Under the pieces are notes generated by a model. It made no database searches. It saw only the letters and a program-made list of their open reading frames with translations, and was not told where the DNA came from. Below, in pieces: positions 1 through 37,142 of a DNA stretch of 64,000 nt; position 1 is the stretch's first letter, and every line of letters begins with the position of its first letter. Location: assembly GCA_035041965.1 (NCBI GenBank), contig JAPYMA010000372.1, positions 163,751 to 227,750 on the forward strand. Direction: 5' to 3'. The position numbers and the translations under genes are program-made. Source of the DNA: Anisakis pegreffii (Eukaryota; Nematoda; Chromadorea; Rhabditida; Anisakidae).

Positions 1-1288
1 TACAATCAATTAAATTGCACGCCATCATGTTGTAACTTCTTCTTCACTCATTTGAACGTATTTTATGTCGTGTTTGATCGTTCAATTTTTTCATTCTCCT
101 GCACATACATCTCAAGTTGACTGTATCAAGTGCTTTTTCCGAGTTATATCGTCAACCACTCCTAATGTAACCATCAATCGAGTCATATTGCATCGTTTTT
201 TCTCCTGATCCCAACCGGCTCCAGTTGGCCTATGCTCATGCATTATTGATTTCATAAACTACGAGTAAAGTTTCTCTAACAAACTGAGTCACCGCACTGA
301 GATGGAAACGTCGATGGTTTTAGAGGTCATTTCCATCAATCAATCATCATTATAGCTCTCACTTGGCGCCCAACAGTGAGAAGATAATTTTTTAAGTCTC
401 ATTATCTGGATAGTTTTGAAGTTAATGTTGATGGTAGAGTTTTTTATTGACTCAAGTGCACTGTTGACTATTCACATCTCCAGAATCAATTATGGCGAAG
501 TGGGTTTTCTTATTAAGTTATGTTCAAAAAACTAATTTTCGACGCACTTCATACGGTATGTATAATATTGTGTGAAAGTTTCCCGCATGTAATACCGACA
601 TTTTCAGTCATTTTACCAAGCAATTAGCAATCGACGAAGCGGAAGAACTTGAGAATTTATTTCATCACAACCCTTCTGCATAATTAAGTATAAGGCACAT
701 TTTATATCACGAATTCAACGCTCCGAGCATTCTTGCACACGTTGCCACATATAAATGTTTCTTATGTAAGAACCGTGTTTCTGCTCGAAGAGTGAAGGAA
801 TGATTTACTGATAAGTGAGTCGTTCAGTAATGTATGTAATATATTTTGTGAGGTGTGATTTAAATTGTGCTGATTTGCTGGTCTCTACTACTTTTACTTT
901 GCAATTTATTAATATGCTGAACAAACTGTGCTTTTTGGCTGTTCGAATGTCACGCTTTTTGAATTTCACGTTTATCAGTTAGAAAATATATCATCATTCA
1001 TTCAATGCATTTTTATCCATTTGATTATTTTTCCTGCATTGATTATGTGTGATAACTTCCGAAGGTGATGTTCTTGTATTCAAGTACGTAGGAATTTTGT
1101 TATTCAAACGCATAGGAATTGTGTTCTCGAGGAGGTATTGCTCATGTTATTTCTCAATGGACAACGATCTTTACACTGAATTCTTCGTGATTCAACGCGA
1201 TAATTTCGGCTACACATTGATACATTGATGTAATCTCAACTTGCAGCATTTTTCCATTCCAGGTTATTATCCAATGAATTGATAAAAC
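1..1288. other. No gene recognised
   Basis: AT-rich sequence with stops in all frames. I see no domain-bearing exon, RNA gene or repeat array. It may include promoter sequence of the putative gene at 1289 or the flank of a gene outside the window. Confidence 0.5.
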
Positions 1289-2485
1289 ATGAGCGATAGT
1301 GAAGGTTCTGGTGATTCGTCACCATCCGGTATTCGAACGGTTGGAGTTTCAGTTTCTCGCGATACTGGCACAAAAGTCGATCTCATCTTGAGGTTCTTTC
1401 AAATCTCATTTCCAGTTAACTAACTCTGTTATATGATATCACCGAATCAAATCAGTAAATCACAAAATTTGCTTCCTTCTGCTCGGTTGAACGATTAATT
1501 TTAGCGTGCTTTCACTGTTGGTCTTCCACATCCCTGTTCAGATGGTCTGATATTGCATGAAACGCTATTTCAAGGAATGTCACGCAGTTGCAATAGCTTA
1601 CAGTTTAATGTGAAAATTGATTGAAAAGTCTGCCTGGAAGCTGTCATCTGCCAGTCACATGGAAATGCGGTCTTTGACTTTGTTTCTTGTGAAGTTTGCA
1701 CTGCTTCAGAGTGTCAGGTTTACGTAAGAAACGTAATTTCTTCGCGTCATTGGTGAGCGCCTTCAAGAAGCCTTCGGATCCATCGAGGTTATGCTCGAAC
1801 GCCACTTTCACGAGCTTCAACCTCACCTCATCCTCCCTTCAAATGGGAATCGATATTCAGACTGAACGAAAACGGCGTAAAAAGGGTAACGCAAACCGCG
1901 TCGACAGCTATTCGTGTACCATTCGTAAATTCCCAACCAGCATTAATCCCGATTCCGCCGAATTTGAGGTTATCCTTCTGATTCACGTTTCATTTCATTT
2001 TGAGCGGACACTTGACCAAACGAATTTTTCTTGAACAATGTGATCGAAACGATGAGCGATTCAAAACTTCAACTCCTTGTTGCTTTCACTATTCAAATCC
2101 GGCTTTATTTCATTCATTTTTCAATAAACTGAATTCGTCACAAGTAAAAGTCACGAAATTAATCTGACGTTTGTGATGAGATGCACATCATATTGTAGAG
2201 CTGCTCGAGCTGATGGTGGATATTTGAAAAATTTTTGCAAAATTTTGTCAGTAAATTTTTTCGTTCATTTTTATATTCATGATAGTGCAATAATAAATTG
2301 AAAGTTATTTTCGACTCATAAAATATCGCCGATATGCCTAAAATTCCTTTCGTATATTTCAGGTAATGGAACCAGCGAGTGGAAATTGTTTTATCTTATT
2401 GACACTAATGAAAACGGACAATCTTTCAACAAATTGGAAGGAATTTCAAGACAACAATGGAACAATCGATGTTTCAACGCTCTGA
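1289..2485 (+). CDS. Putative three-exon gene, unknown function (low confidence)
   Basis: A good acceptor (TTTCCATTCCAG) precedes an ATG at 1289. Exon 1 (1289-1392) reads MSDSEGSGDSSPSG and ends AG before GTTC. Exon 2 (1710-1968), after CTTCAG, reads on through LRKKRNFFASLVSAFKKPS and a basic stretch (ERKRRKKGN). Exon 3 (2363-2485), after TTTCAG, ends NNGTIDVSTL and TGA. Phases agree and give about 161 residues. I recognise no domain. The serine-rich start followed by a basic/hydrophobic patch looks like a membrane-associated N-terminus, and exon 2 could instead end at 1787 and splice elsewhere. The gene would be convergent with egl-19. The whole model could also be chance. Confidence 0.35.
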
Positions 2486-5400
2486 TTTCTGCATTTTTCG
2501 TCACTTTTGAATGCCAGTTCCGTGAACGGTCGGTCGGTCTGCCAGTAATGAAAGTGTTCCGTATGTGAGTGCATCTCTAAAGTTTCTCTCCTCCACAATC
2601 AATGATATCCATAATAATGTGCTGAATTTTTAAAGTCCCATTGTTCTCATTTTCGTTTATGCATTAGTGCACAGTGTTTGTATTTTTTCGAGCTGTTATT
2701 CAGTTGTTATTCGATTGAACTTTTTTCATTTCCTTGTAATTGCTTATGTGTTTACTAATAATCGCCCGTCAATCATCGTTTATCTGGGAAGATACCCACA
2801 AAGAATGTTCAGTCGTGCAGTTGTTATGAGAAATTGAACAAATGTGTCTGAGTGCAACAACTTTCAGAAATATCACATTTAGTGATCGATAAATTTCGTT
2901 CGTTTTAGCTCACAATCAGTTTTTTTGCATCACATTATTTGATAGTTGTTCTCAGTAGTTTTTTTTGGAAAATGGAGACATCCAGTAAATGCAAAATGAT
3001 GCAAAGTTACCGCTCATTATCAGTTCCTTCTACAGTAGCAACGATGTTTCTGTTCCAGTTACACAGACCTGTTCTGTTTGACCAGTAACATGTCAATTTC
3101 TTCACACCAGTCGATCGAGCAGAATCTCTGCATTCAGAAAATATATATTTTATCGGGCGATTTCGCTTAGTTGAGGAGCTGTAGCTATTTTATTACAGCT
3201 ATCTCAATTAGCGCTGAGATGCTCATTGATATGCATTTGATCACTATAGATCAATGTATTTACTGGAGTAAAACAGAATAAGTTCACAGTTTGAGATACG
3301 GAAACAGGACAGATGACTTTCAATGATCAGACTGAACAGGCTCGAAATTTTGGAGCAGGGATGTGGGAAACAGACCCTAGCAGTTAGCATAATAACAGTA
3401 GAACTTGGCGATTGCAACTGCGAGAACGCAGAAACAGAATTCCCTCATAAAGCATTGTGGAAAGAAATGAACGGCGCAGTCGGAGTGGTATGATAAAGCA
3501 CCTCGCCAAAAATATGGAAATGAGATTATTATTCAGTAGTCTCAATTTGTTGTTGGTGTGTTTGCAATTCGTGATGTGACGAAGAGGAAGATGAAGTTCG
3601 AACGGATGCAGGGCATATTTTGTAATTAGACAAGTGAACATTTCGTTATTTTTATTGAGTTGAACATCACTATCAGATTCTAGAAGCTGGTCAATGCTGC
3701 TGGCGTATCCTTTTAAAATGGTCCGTAAGAATCCTTCTTTTCAGTTTTTTGTGAAGATTTCTCACATGGCAATTGATGTTGAAAGTCGTTTAGTACCTAC
3801 TAAATTCATTTCTTGATTTTGATGCAAGAATACCGTTGGTTTTGTCTTAACTGATCAAATACCAAACTGCTGGTTAAACGTCCTTCAACGCTCTTTCCCA
3901 ATTCTTCATTACTGCATATGGATGCCCAATCTTATACATAGATTAAGACCAATTCAATGCCACCCATCTCCCTATTTCCCATTGTTAGTCTTCATGAGTT
4001 TGATGAATTCACTCATTGTTGATAAATCCTGAATCCCTCAAATATCACCACTGAGACGACAGAAATTCAGATATGTCGTGAACTTTTTACGAGACTGAGT
4101 TACTTCGTTATCCCGTTAGTCTATGCGTGGGTTTGTTCAGTCAGTGTTATATGACCAATGGGAATCGTATGTTTAGAGTAAGTGTTGTTTGTTTCGTTTG
4201 ATTTACAACCGTGCTGCGTATTTCGCTCATCTTCATATCCACTTGAAGAAGTTGTGTTTCAATAGATGTTTCTTTAATGAACAATGATTTATTGTTGTTT
4301 CGAATCAATTTGACATAGCATTGTTTTGAGATAAAACTCATTTCTCTGTTGTTGAACAATAAAACGTGCTTTCTAATAAATGTTTTGAAAATATACACAT
4401 TTTGAACATTTTTGATCTTACTCGTTTCATAGAAGATGTTTACATGAACTGAGTTTCACTTGAATCCTATTCGAATTGAAAAGTTTGTTGAAGTTTCAGT
4501 GAAGAAGTTGAAGCCGACATGAATGGTGATTCGATGAACGGTCTCATAGAATTTATCTTTATCAATTTTAAAATAATATTTGCAAAACAATCAAAAATTA
4601 ATATAGCACCATTCGCGACATTTGGAGACAAAATAAAAGTATAATTCAAAGTTATTCAAATCAAATACAAATATAAACACATCTTTAATTCGTCGACAGC
4701 GCTCAACAAGTGAACAGCGAAGGGCACTTGCAAATAGTTGCAATTAATGTACATCAACCTAATCACTTAACATCATCATCTCTCTTACTTAATCTCCTTG
4801 GATACCATGGCTGCTGTATTCGCAGGATTTGAATATCGCCCGACAATAAGCTTCTAGGTAATGCTTCGATACCGTTTCTTCAGTATAACATAAAAAAACT
4901 CTGAAGCAGCGATACTGCTGGATCGTGTGTGAAAAAAAGAACGCGATGAGGTTGCGAGTGATCCAGACAATTGCATGATTTTCTGTTGTTTAATTGACTT
5001 CAGCACAGATATTTAATAAATCAGAGAATAGATCATTTATGAAGCTTAAATATGTGTGGTGAAGGTTCCATTGTTTTACTTTCCCATTCAGAATACCCGT
5101 ACTGCAATGGAACGATAAGACATCGAGGTGTTTTCAGATATTATCTCGTGAATGTCATAAACAACAAAAACGAATACTTTTCCTCCATGGATGGGAAATC
5201 AGTCATTCAGATTTGTGAGTAGATCTATGCGATTCTTAAATCGTATCACAAATGTTAGCAATTATGGATCACTTGCATTGTCTTGATCCTCTGAGTTCTT
5301 TTGCTTTTCAAGCATGATCTGGCATAAGTTTCGTTTGAAATTCGGTAAGAGGAATTGCCTATTATCATTAGATGAGCCGAGTAGTTGGTGGTGATTAGTC

Positions 5401-5643
5401 AAAACGGTCAATGTTGTTTTATAAAGATCATAATTCTCCAGTGGAATTCCAATGACTGAGCGAACTGATGGAGAATTTAAGGTCATTCATTATAAATAAA
5501 GGTCAACGCTTGTAATAATTTGCAATTATGCTTTCGTATTTCTGAACGCTCGATGTGGCGGCGCTAAACAAAGATGATTTTGAGTGTTAAGTGATCCGAT
5601 TCATGCACACTTCAGAGGCTTGCAATAATTCTGTTGATTACTG
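2486..5643. other. Intergenic region between the putative plus-strand gene and egl-19; includes egl-19 3' UTR
   Basis: No conserved coding exon is visible on either strand. The bases just below 5644 must hold the 3' untranslated region of egl-19; I could not pick a convincing poly(A) signal. Short open frames here read as low-complexity or random peptide. Confidence 0.5.
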
Positions 5644-27944
<22,301 letters not shown>

Positions 27945-30900
27945 CTGAAAATTGTCAACATTAACTCTTGCTTATATGACTGTCTTGTTGTCAACAATCT
28001 TTCATAACATTGCACACTATTCATCGGTTGTTCTATCGCCCAAACTGGTCTCCAATAAATACTAATTTCACTTCAGTTTTTGAACAGAAATAATCAGCTG
28101 AAATGCTCTTGAACATAGCATCGCATAAAAGTTTCGTTGAAAAGAGAGATACGAAACACTGATCGTGCAGAGGATTTAGAAGTGTGGGATTTATTTGCTT
28201 CACTTGTTCTGTTGCTAGTGATGGATAAACTTCATTCAAGTGAGCGTGAAAAAGAAAAATTGAAATTTTGCGGTAAGTGTATTGCGGTCATTTTGAGGAC
28301 GATGACGGAGTGGAGACGGATAATGAGGCGTAATGCGTTAGCATGAAGGTACCGTACGTTGATCGGTGACCGGTGCGATGGATACTTTTAACCAAATGCT
28401 CGACGTATGTATGATCCAAAAAATTTATGACAGCTGGTGCTAAATAGCCGAACTATCATTGAGTTATTTATTAGTGGCGCAGAGTTTAGAGGCAAATAAA
28501 CTGTTAGAACTGAAAAGCAATTGATTGCATAAATAACTCAACTTTCGATCAATTCGCGAGCATTGGTTCGTTCGAAAAGCACATTCGCACATTATGAAGA
28601 TGAGCTAACTACCACCCTCACAACGACAGCTGTTCTCAGAGTGGTTTTTTGAATGAATGAATAGGTGAATGAATAAAACGAATACAAATCACTGCATCAT
28701 TCAACACTCATTATTATAGCAGTAATTTTCTCGGATTTCATTCCCACTATCAGGCAACGAACACATCAAGTACTGAAAGACTCAAAATTCCTCGAAGCTA
28801 TGGCAACGATCTGAAAACATTGAATTGAGCAACAAGTTCACTCTGAACACTGACAAATTGCTTAAAATTTGAGTGAGAATTGCTTGAGCCAAGCCTCATG
28901 AATGTCGAATCAATGCCGCTATTGACATTACACTAACATTTGTTTTCGCATCATACCTAAAGATTGTCGCGCAAAACTTCGCGATCTTCTCGTGCAGCAG
29001 GTGACTTCAACTTTTATCGCATCACACTTTACTAGGATTCGAATGATGAGATAAAAATACAGCGAAGAAGTACAAGAGAAGAGAAATGTTTGAGTAGACG
29101 GATGTATGAATGGATGCTCGTCGATCGGTCGAAACTGCGTTGGTATTTAAAGAAGTATTTGGTGAGCGTGTAGTGAAGCTTGTGAAAACACTTGGAATGT
29201 TAGTGTAATAGAGATGGAACACATAGGCCATATCACGGAAAATGTGTTCAAGAGCTGAGCGTGTTGGGAAGTTCATAACAAGTGGAATTAGGAAGCTATT
29301 GACATAGCTCATTCCTACATAAGCTCAGATACGGAGGATGAACATGCATTTTGAACCCCTCTACAGTTTTTTTCCAACTACTTTGCATGGTGCATCATAA
29401 CTTTGCCAAACGGGCAATGAAACTTCCTCACAATCTGAAATAACGAATGAGCGGCCGGCCACCTCAAGCGATTCATGCCAGACAAGCATGATTTGGAAAC
29501 AATTGTGAAAGTACGTGGCATGGATATATTTGGAAATCTCTCATGGCAAAAAAAATCGAAATTTTCGATTACAAACAATTTTAGGAACAGTGAAGTATGA
29601 ATGCTCTTGACACAATTGTAAAGAAAACTTTACACGCAGTTGCGAAAGCTTGTCGACATTTAAAAATCACATTTTCATTACGTTCCTGTTATTATTGCCA
29701 CAACTTCTCATTCTATTACTCGTTTTCTTGAACATGTTCAGGAATTTGATGAAATCAGAATAACAGACTTCAATCGGCATTTGAACGCGTCTGAGTCTGC
29801 CTTATCACATGATCAATATGGATTTGCCTGATTGCAACGCTGCAAATTGTGCAAAACTGTTATGTTGATTCCTGAAAACCAGACTGATCCAAAAAGGAGG
29901 AACACTAGCAATCATCGAGGATCTCTTCAACGTGGCAGATTCGAAAGAAGAGGTCTCAAGTAGGTCGAAGGCGAAAAGTATTTGAATCATGACAATGTCT
30001 GACTAACGATAGGGAAATCATCACTGCTGCGTGCTATGGCACTGACACACTAAGAGGAAGGAACGTAAAAATAAAGCAATGTCCTTTGCTATCAGCCATA
30101 ATAAAAGTTTTGTTTTGTTATTCAAGTTCCCGAGGGACGCTTAAATAACCGAACAAAACTCGTATACCATTCAAACAGCATCACATCCATCTCATTTCTT
30201 TAAGATCCTCAATTTCACATATTCCATTCGATACAACTCGATGCGTTCCTCGTTCATATCAATTTGAACGCATCACACACACAAATGCATATGCAAAACA
30301 GCATTCATGAACAAACTTAGAAATCAACTGCTTGCTCCAACCGAGTCAAAGTTTCTCATAACAACTGTTTCGTTGATAAAGTGATTAGCCATAATCCACT
30401 CGAATCAGTAAACGCTAATCAGCAGAACAACAACTCTTTCATTTGTCGATACTGCTGATTACTTCTTATATCCATTTGTTACACACACCTGCATTCCACA
30501 AAATTGCAGCCGACGATTCTGTTCAATAGAATTTGTATTCTCATCAACTAAAACATGATCCAAATGAAACGGGCTCAATGTCACGATCGAATGCAGCGAA
30601 AAGGAGCTGCTAACGAAGAGCAAATTTATGATCAAACTTCAAGGACTGAATCCTTTCGACGATGTTCAGCCGTGCGATATCAGAAGCAGCCTGCACGCAC
30701 CTCGCATGTGTGCGTTTGTGCACATGTAATTGCGATACTCGTTATCTTGCACTGTTGATTAGCACTGTTCAATCATCCTTATAATAAGCACATCCATCAA
30801 GTGCAAATATAACTCGTCAAATTTAAATCAAAACAATGACATGAATGAATGGGATTGAAAAAAAAGCGAAAAGAGACCGTTAAGTGAAGATTGACGATGT

Positions 30901-33900
30901 GAGAGTGAGAATATGAGAAGATTATATTCGAATTGATGTTAACGCTCCGAATTGAAGTGGAGTGCGAAAAGCAAAATCGATGGAAAAAACGTCGACACAA
31001 AATGCGTTTTCTTCGGCTCAAAACTTGACGGTGTGGCGACAGAGCAGCTGAATGTGTTGACAAATGAACCGATCAAGATGAGCGCGCATCAGACTAGACG
31101 ATACAAAACTCGATGACGATTCGGTAATGCTGACACGATGAGCTCAAGTTAAGACTTAGTCACTTCAACAAGTTAAGATGATCATCGCAATATTTGGCAG
31201 TCATCGATGTTCGGTGCATTTGAAGCCATCAGACACCCACAGCCAAAATACGACTTTTCCAACGGAAACAAACGTCGAGAGACACTCGTTGAAAACTCTT
31301 ATCAAAGCGCTTCCACTCACAATTTTGGCCAGCGCACTTCAACGGGATCATCATAAACGGAAGCGTCAACGAGCATGTTTTCACGTTCAAAACGGAAACG
31401 ATCATGATTGTTACGTTTAAAAGATGTCGATGAGATTCATAAAGCAATTATGAGAGTGTAGAAGCTGATAAGATGAACGAACAACGGAGGTTAATCTAAT
31501 TATCTGTCCACTTGGAGTAATTTCAACTTTCAATTGCCAAGCAACAATTCGATGTCACTACTTTTGGTTATTCGCAAAACGCAGACGAACATAATGAATC
31601 AGCGAAACTTCTTTGAGGTAAGCAATCCATAAAAAAGATCAGCAATAATATTTGGTAGAATTGCGTTGTCGTCGTATAGCGCAAACAGCCTTTCAATTCT
31701 TGTTTTATAAAAACACTACCGCGTTGCTATGGAGATCGGTTTTGTAAGTTGGAGTGGATTGCGATGAAATGGCCAAAATTTAATGAGAGCAGTCACTTGG
31801 GGAATTTCAGTCAAATTACTTTCAGTACATTCATGATAAGCTAAGGCCTTTTTGAATATGACAGTAAGCGGGAAGAACAGTGTGACAGAACAGTGATTGA
31901 AAATGCAAAGTTAGCTGATCGAGTAATCGAATGCCTGACGTTTTTAAGCTATGGAAACGACCCACAGAGATTCCGTAAATTTGTTTCGCCTGCATTCGCC
32001 ATTGCATTTGATCTGTGAGCGCGATGAAATGCATAATAATTGAAAATGCATTTCAATGTAAAAAATTAGAATCAGTGACCGAATTCATGGCCAAACCCTA
32101 CAGCTGATACTTTTGAGGAAATGCTCAGCGAAACTCCAAACACAATGGAGATGGAGTTTTTTCGCGAACTGCACTTCAACGATCAAATTAAACTCACAGT
32201 CAACGCGAAACAAACTGAATTCGAATCCACTGTTGTTCTTTCCATATGAAAGAATTGAAATAATCAACATTGAAAAGATCGACTTCAACGGAGAAGAGCT
32301 AACAGGCATTTTGAAGCAGATTCAGATGATTTTCTCCGCAGGTCGCTAGTTTTGACAATGCTTCCAGATATCGGCTAGGTGAACAAAACCGCCAACACAC
32401 TATCAGAATATATCTTGCCTAGTTTGACTTCTGAATCACTCCTTGTTGTAATGTGGCCATTTGAAATAGGTTGCGATTATGGCTGGCGATGAACACTGTC
32501 AATTAAAAGACGTTTTTTTCCAGAGTTTTCTAACGTACCCTTGAAAATGTATAACTGCACTAAACCTTATCATAGCACACTGACTACTAACTACCGTGTT
32601 GAGAAAATTAAATATTGAACGTTCTGATAGCAAGTTGAGTGAATCATTTCAATTGTTATAAATCTATTGGAACTCGACGGTGAAATTGCTACCTACATGA
32701 AAGAAACCTCAGTTTCAGTACAAAATGAATCACGTTTCGCATCGAATAGCGGCACTGTTCTGAAAGAATCACGTTCTGACTCAGTTGCGCGTATATTCAG
32801 TGAATCATAAAGTATTTTATCAATTCTTGGATGTAATTGAAAATATTGTTTGGCTCAGAAATTGTTTAGTACGAGTCTGTTGGCGTTTGAGTTGACGAAA
32901 TTGTGCCAATACATATCATCTACAATGACCTTGGAACGAAACAAACTGTGACGAGAAAGGTGAGAAATGCGAAAGATGCGCGCTGTTAATGAATGCATCT
33001 TAGTGGAAGGGTTGAGCAAATCAAAAGAATATGACCGACTTTGTGGGTCAACTATAGTTGTTGTAATGGTTGTTGTAAATGAGACGAACATCGGTTGTAT
33101 TCCAATGGGGACGATAGCACAAGCTAATTATGTGAAACGGAATGAAAGATGAAACGTTCATCATTGAAATTGCTTTTTGAGCATACAGCTGCTAAAATTT
33201 TTTCATTAAAATATTGGAATATTGGTGCATATAGCAAAATCTATTCTCCCGTTGAATAATTTACTAATTGCTGACGCAGACTTTCGAATGCTCGATCGGA
33301 CCGATACTCAAACACTCCTCTGAAAGTATGTTGAAAAAAACAGTGACAGAAACTCAATAGACACTGAACATCATTACGAAGATACTTCCTGCAGAATGTT
33401 TTCAGTTTAGGTTTAGATTGCAACCTTTTTTACCAACCCCCCCCATCCAATTTTTGTATTGCTTTTCTGACCGCGCCATCGAATTTCAATCTGTCTGCTT
33501 CGTCATTGAAGTGAGCGACGCTGATGAAATATGTGAGAGAAACAACTGATAAATGCATCCGAAGAGTGGCCAATTAGTCATCAGCGTGCATTCAATAAGT
33601 ACCGGCTCTACTTTACTTGAGTGAATTCGAATCGGTAGCTATTGAACGGTTCAGTCAAAAGATCAGTGAAGGATCGATTAGTTCATGCGATCACTAACTG
33701 ACAAATCATTCTTCACTTGTGTTCACGTACTGTTTTTATACCGAAACCGTCTGTTCGCTTGCATGGATTAATAATAATTGTCTTGCGCTGAGCACGACTG
33801 AAAGACTATTCCGGTAAGCAATCGCAGATGTAAATTCTCATGTAGCATAAGATTTTCGTAACGCCTAAAGCCTTTTTTTCCTGTTTGCTTCCAGCACATT

Positions 33901-36822
33901 CTATGTCATCAGAACAGCTGTAAACAGCTCAAGTAAACTGCACGACTTCCCTCATCCGGATGTTCGTAGAATTATTGAATGAACACACACACACACACCA
34001 CTATTGGAGCGACATGCTCGGTGTATTTTTTCTAGATACTCTCAGCTTAAGCACCTGAAAGAACGGAAAGTATTTGAAATATTAGAAGTAATGAGAAATT
34101 TCTGCTCGGCCCTATATGCGACAACGAGACGAACTGATATCGTTACGATTCGTGATTTCTATTCGTCAGACCGTAATCGTAAAACAACTTCATCAGAAGT
34201 ACAAGCAGAACAATGACTCATTTTTCGAAATTAACTTAGTGATTGAAAAATTGCTATTCGATACAGTGCTGCGACTAGTGCGTAGCCTTTCACTCTGCAT
34301 TATACGGTAGCCGCTGAACACTATGACCAACTGTACAAACAGTGCTTGTCAGATTGGTTTACAGTGAGTGATTCGGACACGTAACGTTCAGTGTTCGATT
34401 GAGATGAGCTGTGCAAAAGCGATTATTTTTACTGTGATACATTTTAAATAAGCATCAGTGAATCATGACTGATGAAGGAATGACGTGATCCACTTTGCTG
34501 CTTTTAAATTCGAATGAGAAGGACACTAGCGGAATGATGTTTTATGATGATTACAGCTTAAGTGTGATGATATGCGTTTATTCGGTGTAATGAACGAGAA
34601 CTAGTGAGTGAAATTAATTCTTGGAACGGTATTGCTGATGATATGCCGAGGAGCAGTAGCGTTCAATGAAAAAAATACGTAGTCGTTCATAATAACTGGA
34701 CAATAAAATTTTGATAAGTGATCATCATCATTCACTAATCAGACGACATTTGTTCAACGATTCAAGTAAAAACTCGAGGAAATATTACTGGTTCGAAATG
34801 AATGTAATATGTTAATAATTCAGTGAAAATTCGTTCGTTTCTTCATCATTCTCATTCAGATAGATAGCACTCAACAATCAATGCCTGCCATTCTGCTTCA
34901 ATCATTCATTTCTAGTCATTTGAATATTATTGATCTCCATTCGGCTAACGAATCAGTCAGTCAATCCACATCGTTTCTCATATATTTTCTTCAATCTCTT
35001 CACTTCACTCTCTTTCTACACCCAAAAACACTCTCACGTCGCCATTCAACTGGCTAAATGTGCGATATCCACGATCATATCCATTTTATGCACCACATCC
35101 AACAGACGACTATCATTGACGACTAAGAGAAGTATTTAGGCAGTAGTCAGCTGTAGGCGTTCGTTCATTAAGAGCTAACATACGTAATTCTATAAGTTTT
35201 TGTTCGGCTCAGCCATCGTCAGGCACGCGAATTTCATGCGCATTCTGGGCGAAAGTTATTGAAACCTTCTTGACTTGAGCGTTCAATTCAATTGGTCACA
35301 TCCATCACTGCAGAACTTCTTGGTGAAATTCGCAGTAAAAGCACAGGATTTATTGCGTGATGAAGAATCGAGGAAAACCACCGACTCAATGGGGGATATG
35401 ACGAATAAACAGTCATTTGAGGTCATAAATGTTATCGAAGGAACAGGTCTAAACGTATCAAAAGATACCTTTCATTCTCCTGGCTACTCTTTTCATAAAT
35501 TATCCGTTAAACTAAAACGTTTGGAGCAGAGAAATAATGGCAAAGGTAGGAGCAAAAATCCGGGAATGATTCAAAACGACAGCTGTAGTGAAGAATGTAA
35601 ACGGTACCAAAATTTTTTCTCCATTAGGAAAACCGACTTACTGCTAACGACGTGAAAAGTTCGCAATTTTCCGTACTCACAATTCGCACTCTTGGTTTCT
35701 CATAATAAGATTCGTGAGGCTACTATTTAATCGGTTCATTGCTCTATCATCAACGAATGTCAACTGATCATGATAAGTTCTCAGATTTCGAGCAGTGCTC
35801 TAATGCGCCAATTAAGAGAGTATTCAGAGAGCAATAATATCGAATTCGGAACGATGACTTAAACGCAAGGGAAGCATCATATTTTTTGGCTTCTTTCGCT
35901 GCCGACATTCTACTTACATCAATTTTATTGCGAAACATTTGCTTAGAAACATCGATGGAGATTCCCTAAAAAAATGTTTGTGTTCACTCGCACACACACA
36001 AAATTTCAAGCACACACACATCAGCGATACAAAATTCGTTCATTTACAATCACAGTTCTCCGAAATGACCGAATGAATTCTATTAATGGCATTGCCGAAA
36101 TAGTGTCACACTCATATGCCATATAATATGGTCTCATTCATCTACGGATATCATTGTCAGGGCAATACTGACGTCGCAGCAGCCATTTTGCATGACGCTC
36201 ATAGGAGAAATCATCAATGAACAAGAAGTCAGCTTAAATGGATTAAAACATTGTCAGCTCGCAAATGCTCCTTGCATCTGAACGTGCTCTACTGCTAAAC
36301 GTTCGGATCAAACCGGTTAGTGCGGCCAAAGCGCTTTAAGGTAAACTTCTTAAAGCAATCGGCATTCAGTATTTTCTCATCCCGCCCATGTGCCGTCAAG
36401 CAAAATGAGTACTTTCATTTATTATGCAAATCACTGATGTTCTCATGTCTACATATGCTTCTAACTCTGTTCGTCTTCGATACTCGGCCGCTTCGTTAAG
36501 TCAAAAAAATATTCAGTATTGCTTTTGCTGCTACTCCTCAATGTCGATCAATACAAACAACGCCAAATCTATCCTCTTCTTCAACAAGGGAATAAAACGG
36601 ATCCAAGTGGTTACGACTGAGTGAACCGAACAGAACACATTTGATCTTCGGTATAAGAACGTTCGGGTTCCTAACTGGCTGCTATTGTGTACTTGCGAGT
36701 GTCATAAATACCAGTGGCTAAGGAAGGACAACATCACCGTTGCGTCATATGTGTGCACAGATTTACATGCGGACAAGCAAGCATTTTAAGTATGAGAGTA
36801 ATTCTGCATATCATGTGAAGAA
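27945..36822. other. egl-19: Upstream region of egl-19, no supported exon
   Basis: At least one egl-19 exon ending in phase 1 must lie upstream of 27944, here or beyond. I found no unmistakable N-terminal coding exon. A CA microsatellite lies at 33983-33998. An open plus-strand frame at 35275-35655 (126 codons, no ATG start) has no recognisable domain. The stretch probably contains promoter and first-intron sequence of egl-19. Confidence 0.4.
33983..33998. repeat. (AC)n microsatellite
   Basis: Eight uninterrupted AC dinucleotides. Confidence 0.9.
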
Positions 36823-37142
36823 GTGTTTCCCAACGTGAGGTGCACGCATCCCTTGGGAGAACGAGATGATATTCCAGGGGTGTGAGGTGATATCTCATTT
36901 ATCAGACATTGAAGTAGGCGAGGGCGGATTTCAACGCTTACATGCGTACAAAATAAGCGAGGATGGACTTTAACGTATACATTTTTGAAAAGACTTCAAC
37001 TTAATCTGATGGTATGCACTTATCTACATTAAGCACACTCATTGCAGCGGCTGAGAGATAAAGAGTAGGTGTTGTGAGTGAAGCGAGGAAATTATAAAAT
37101 TTTTTATGGGGTGCGGCCAAAGAAAAACCTTGGGGACCACTA
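36823..37142. mobile_element. hAT-like non-autonomous DNA transposon relic
   Basis: The left end reads GTGTTTCCCAACGTGAGGTG. The right end, reverse-complemented, reads TAGTGGTCCCCAAGGTTTTT. Both resemble hAT-superfamily ends (GTGTTTCCCAAC-type and GGTTGGGAACCAC-type). The 320-base unit is flanked by 8-base near-copies (GTGAAGAA on the left, ATGAAGAG on the right; 6 of 8 match), as expected for an old hAT target duplication. Inside, a degenerate tandem unit of about 37 bases repeats near 36917 and 36956. No transposase remnant is visible. Confidence 0.5.

Noticed and set aside
35275..35655. 126-codon plus-strand open frame
   Set aside because: It lacks an ATG start, a recognisable domain and in-phase partner exons. 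Frames of this length are expected occasionally in 22 kb.
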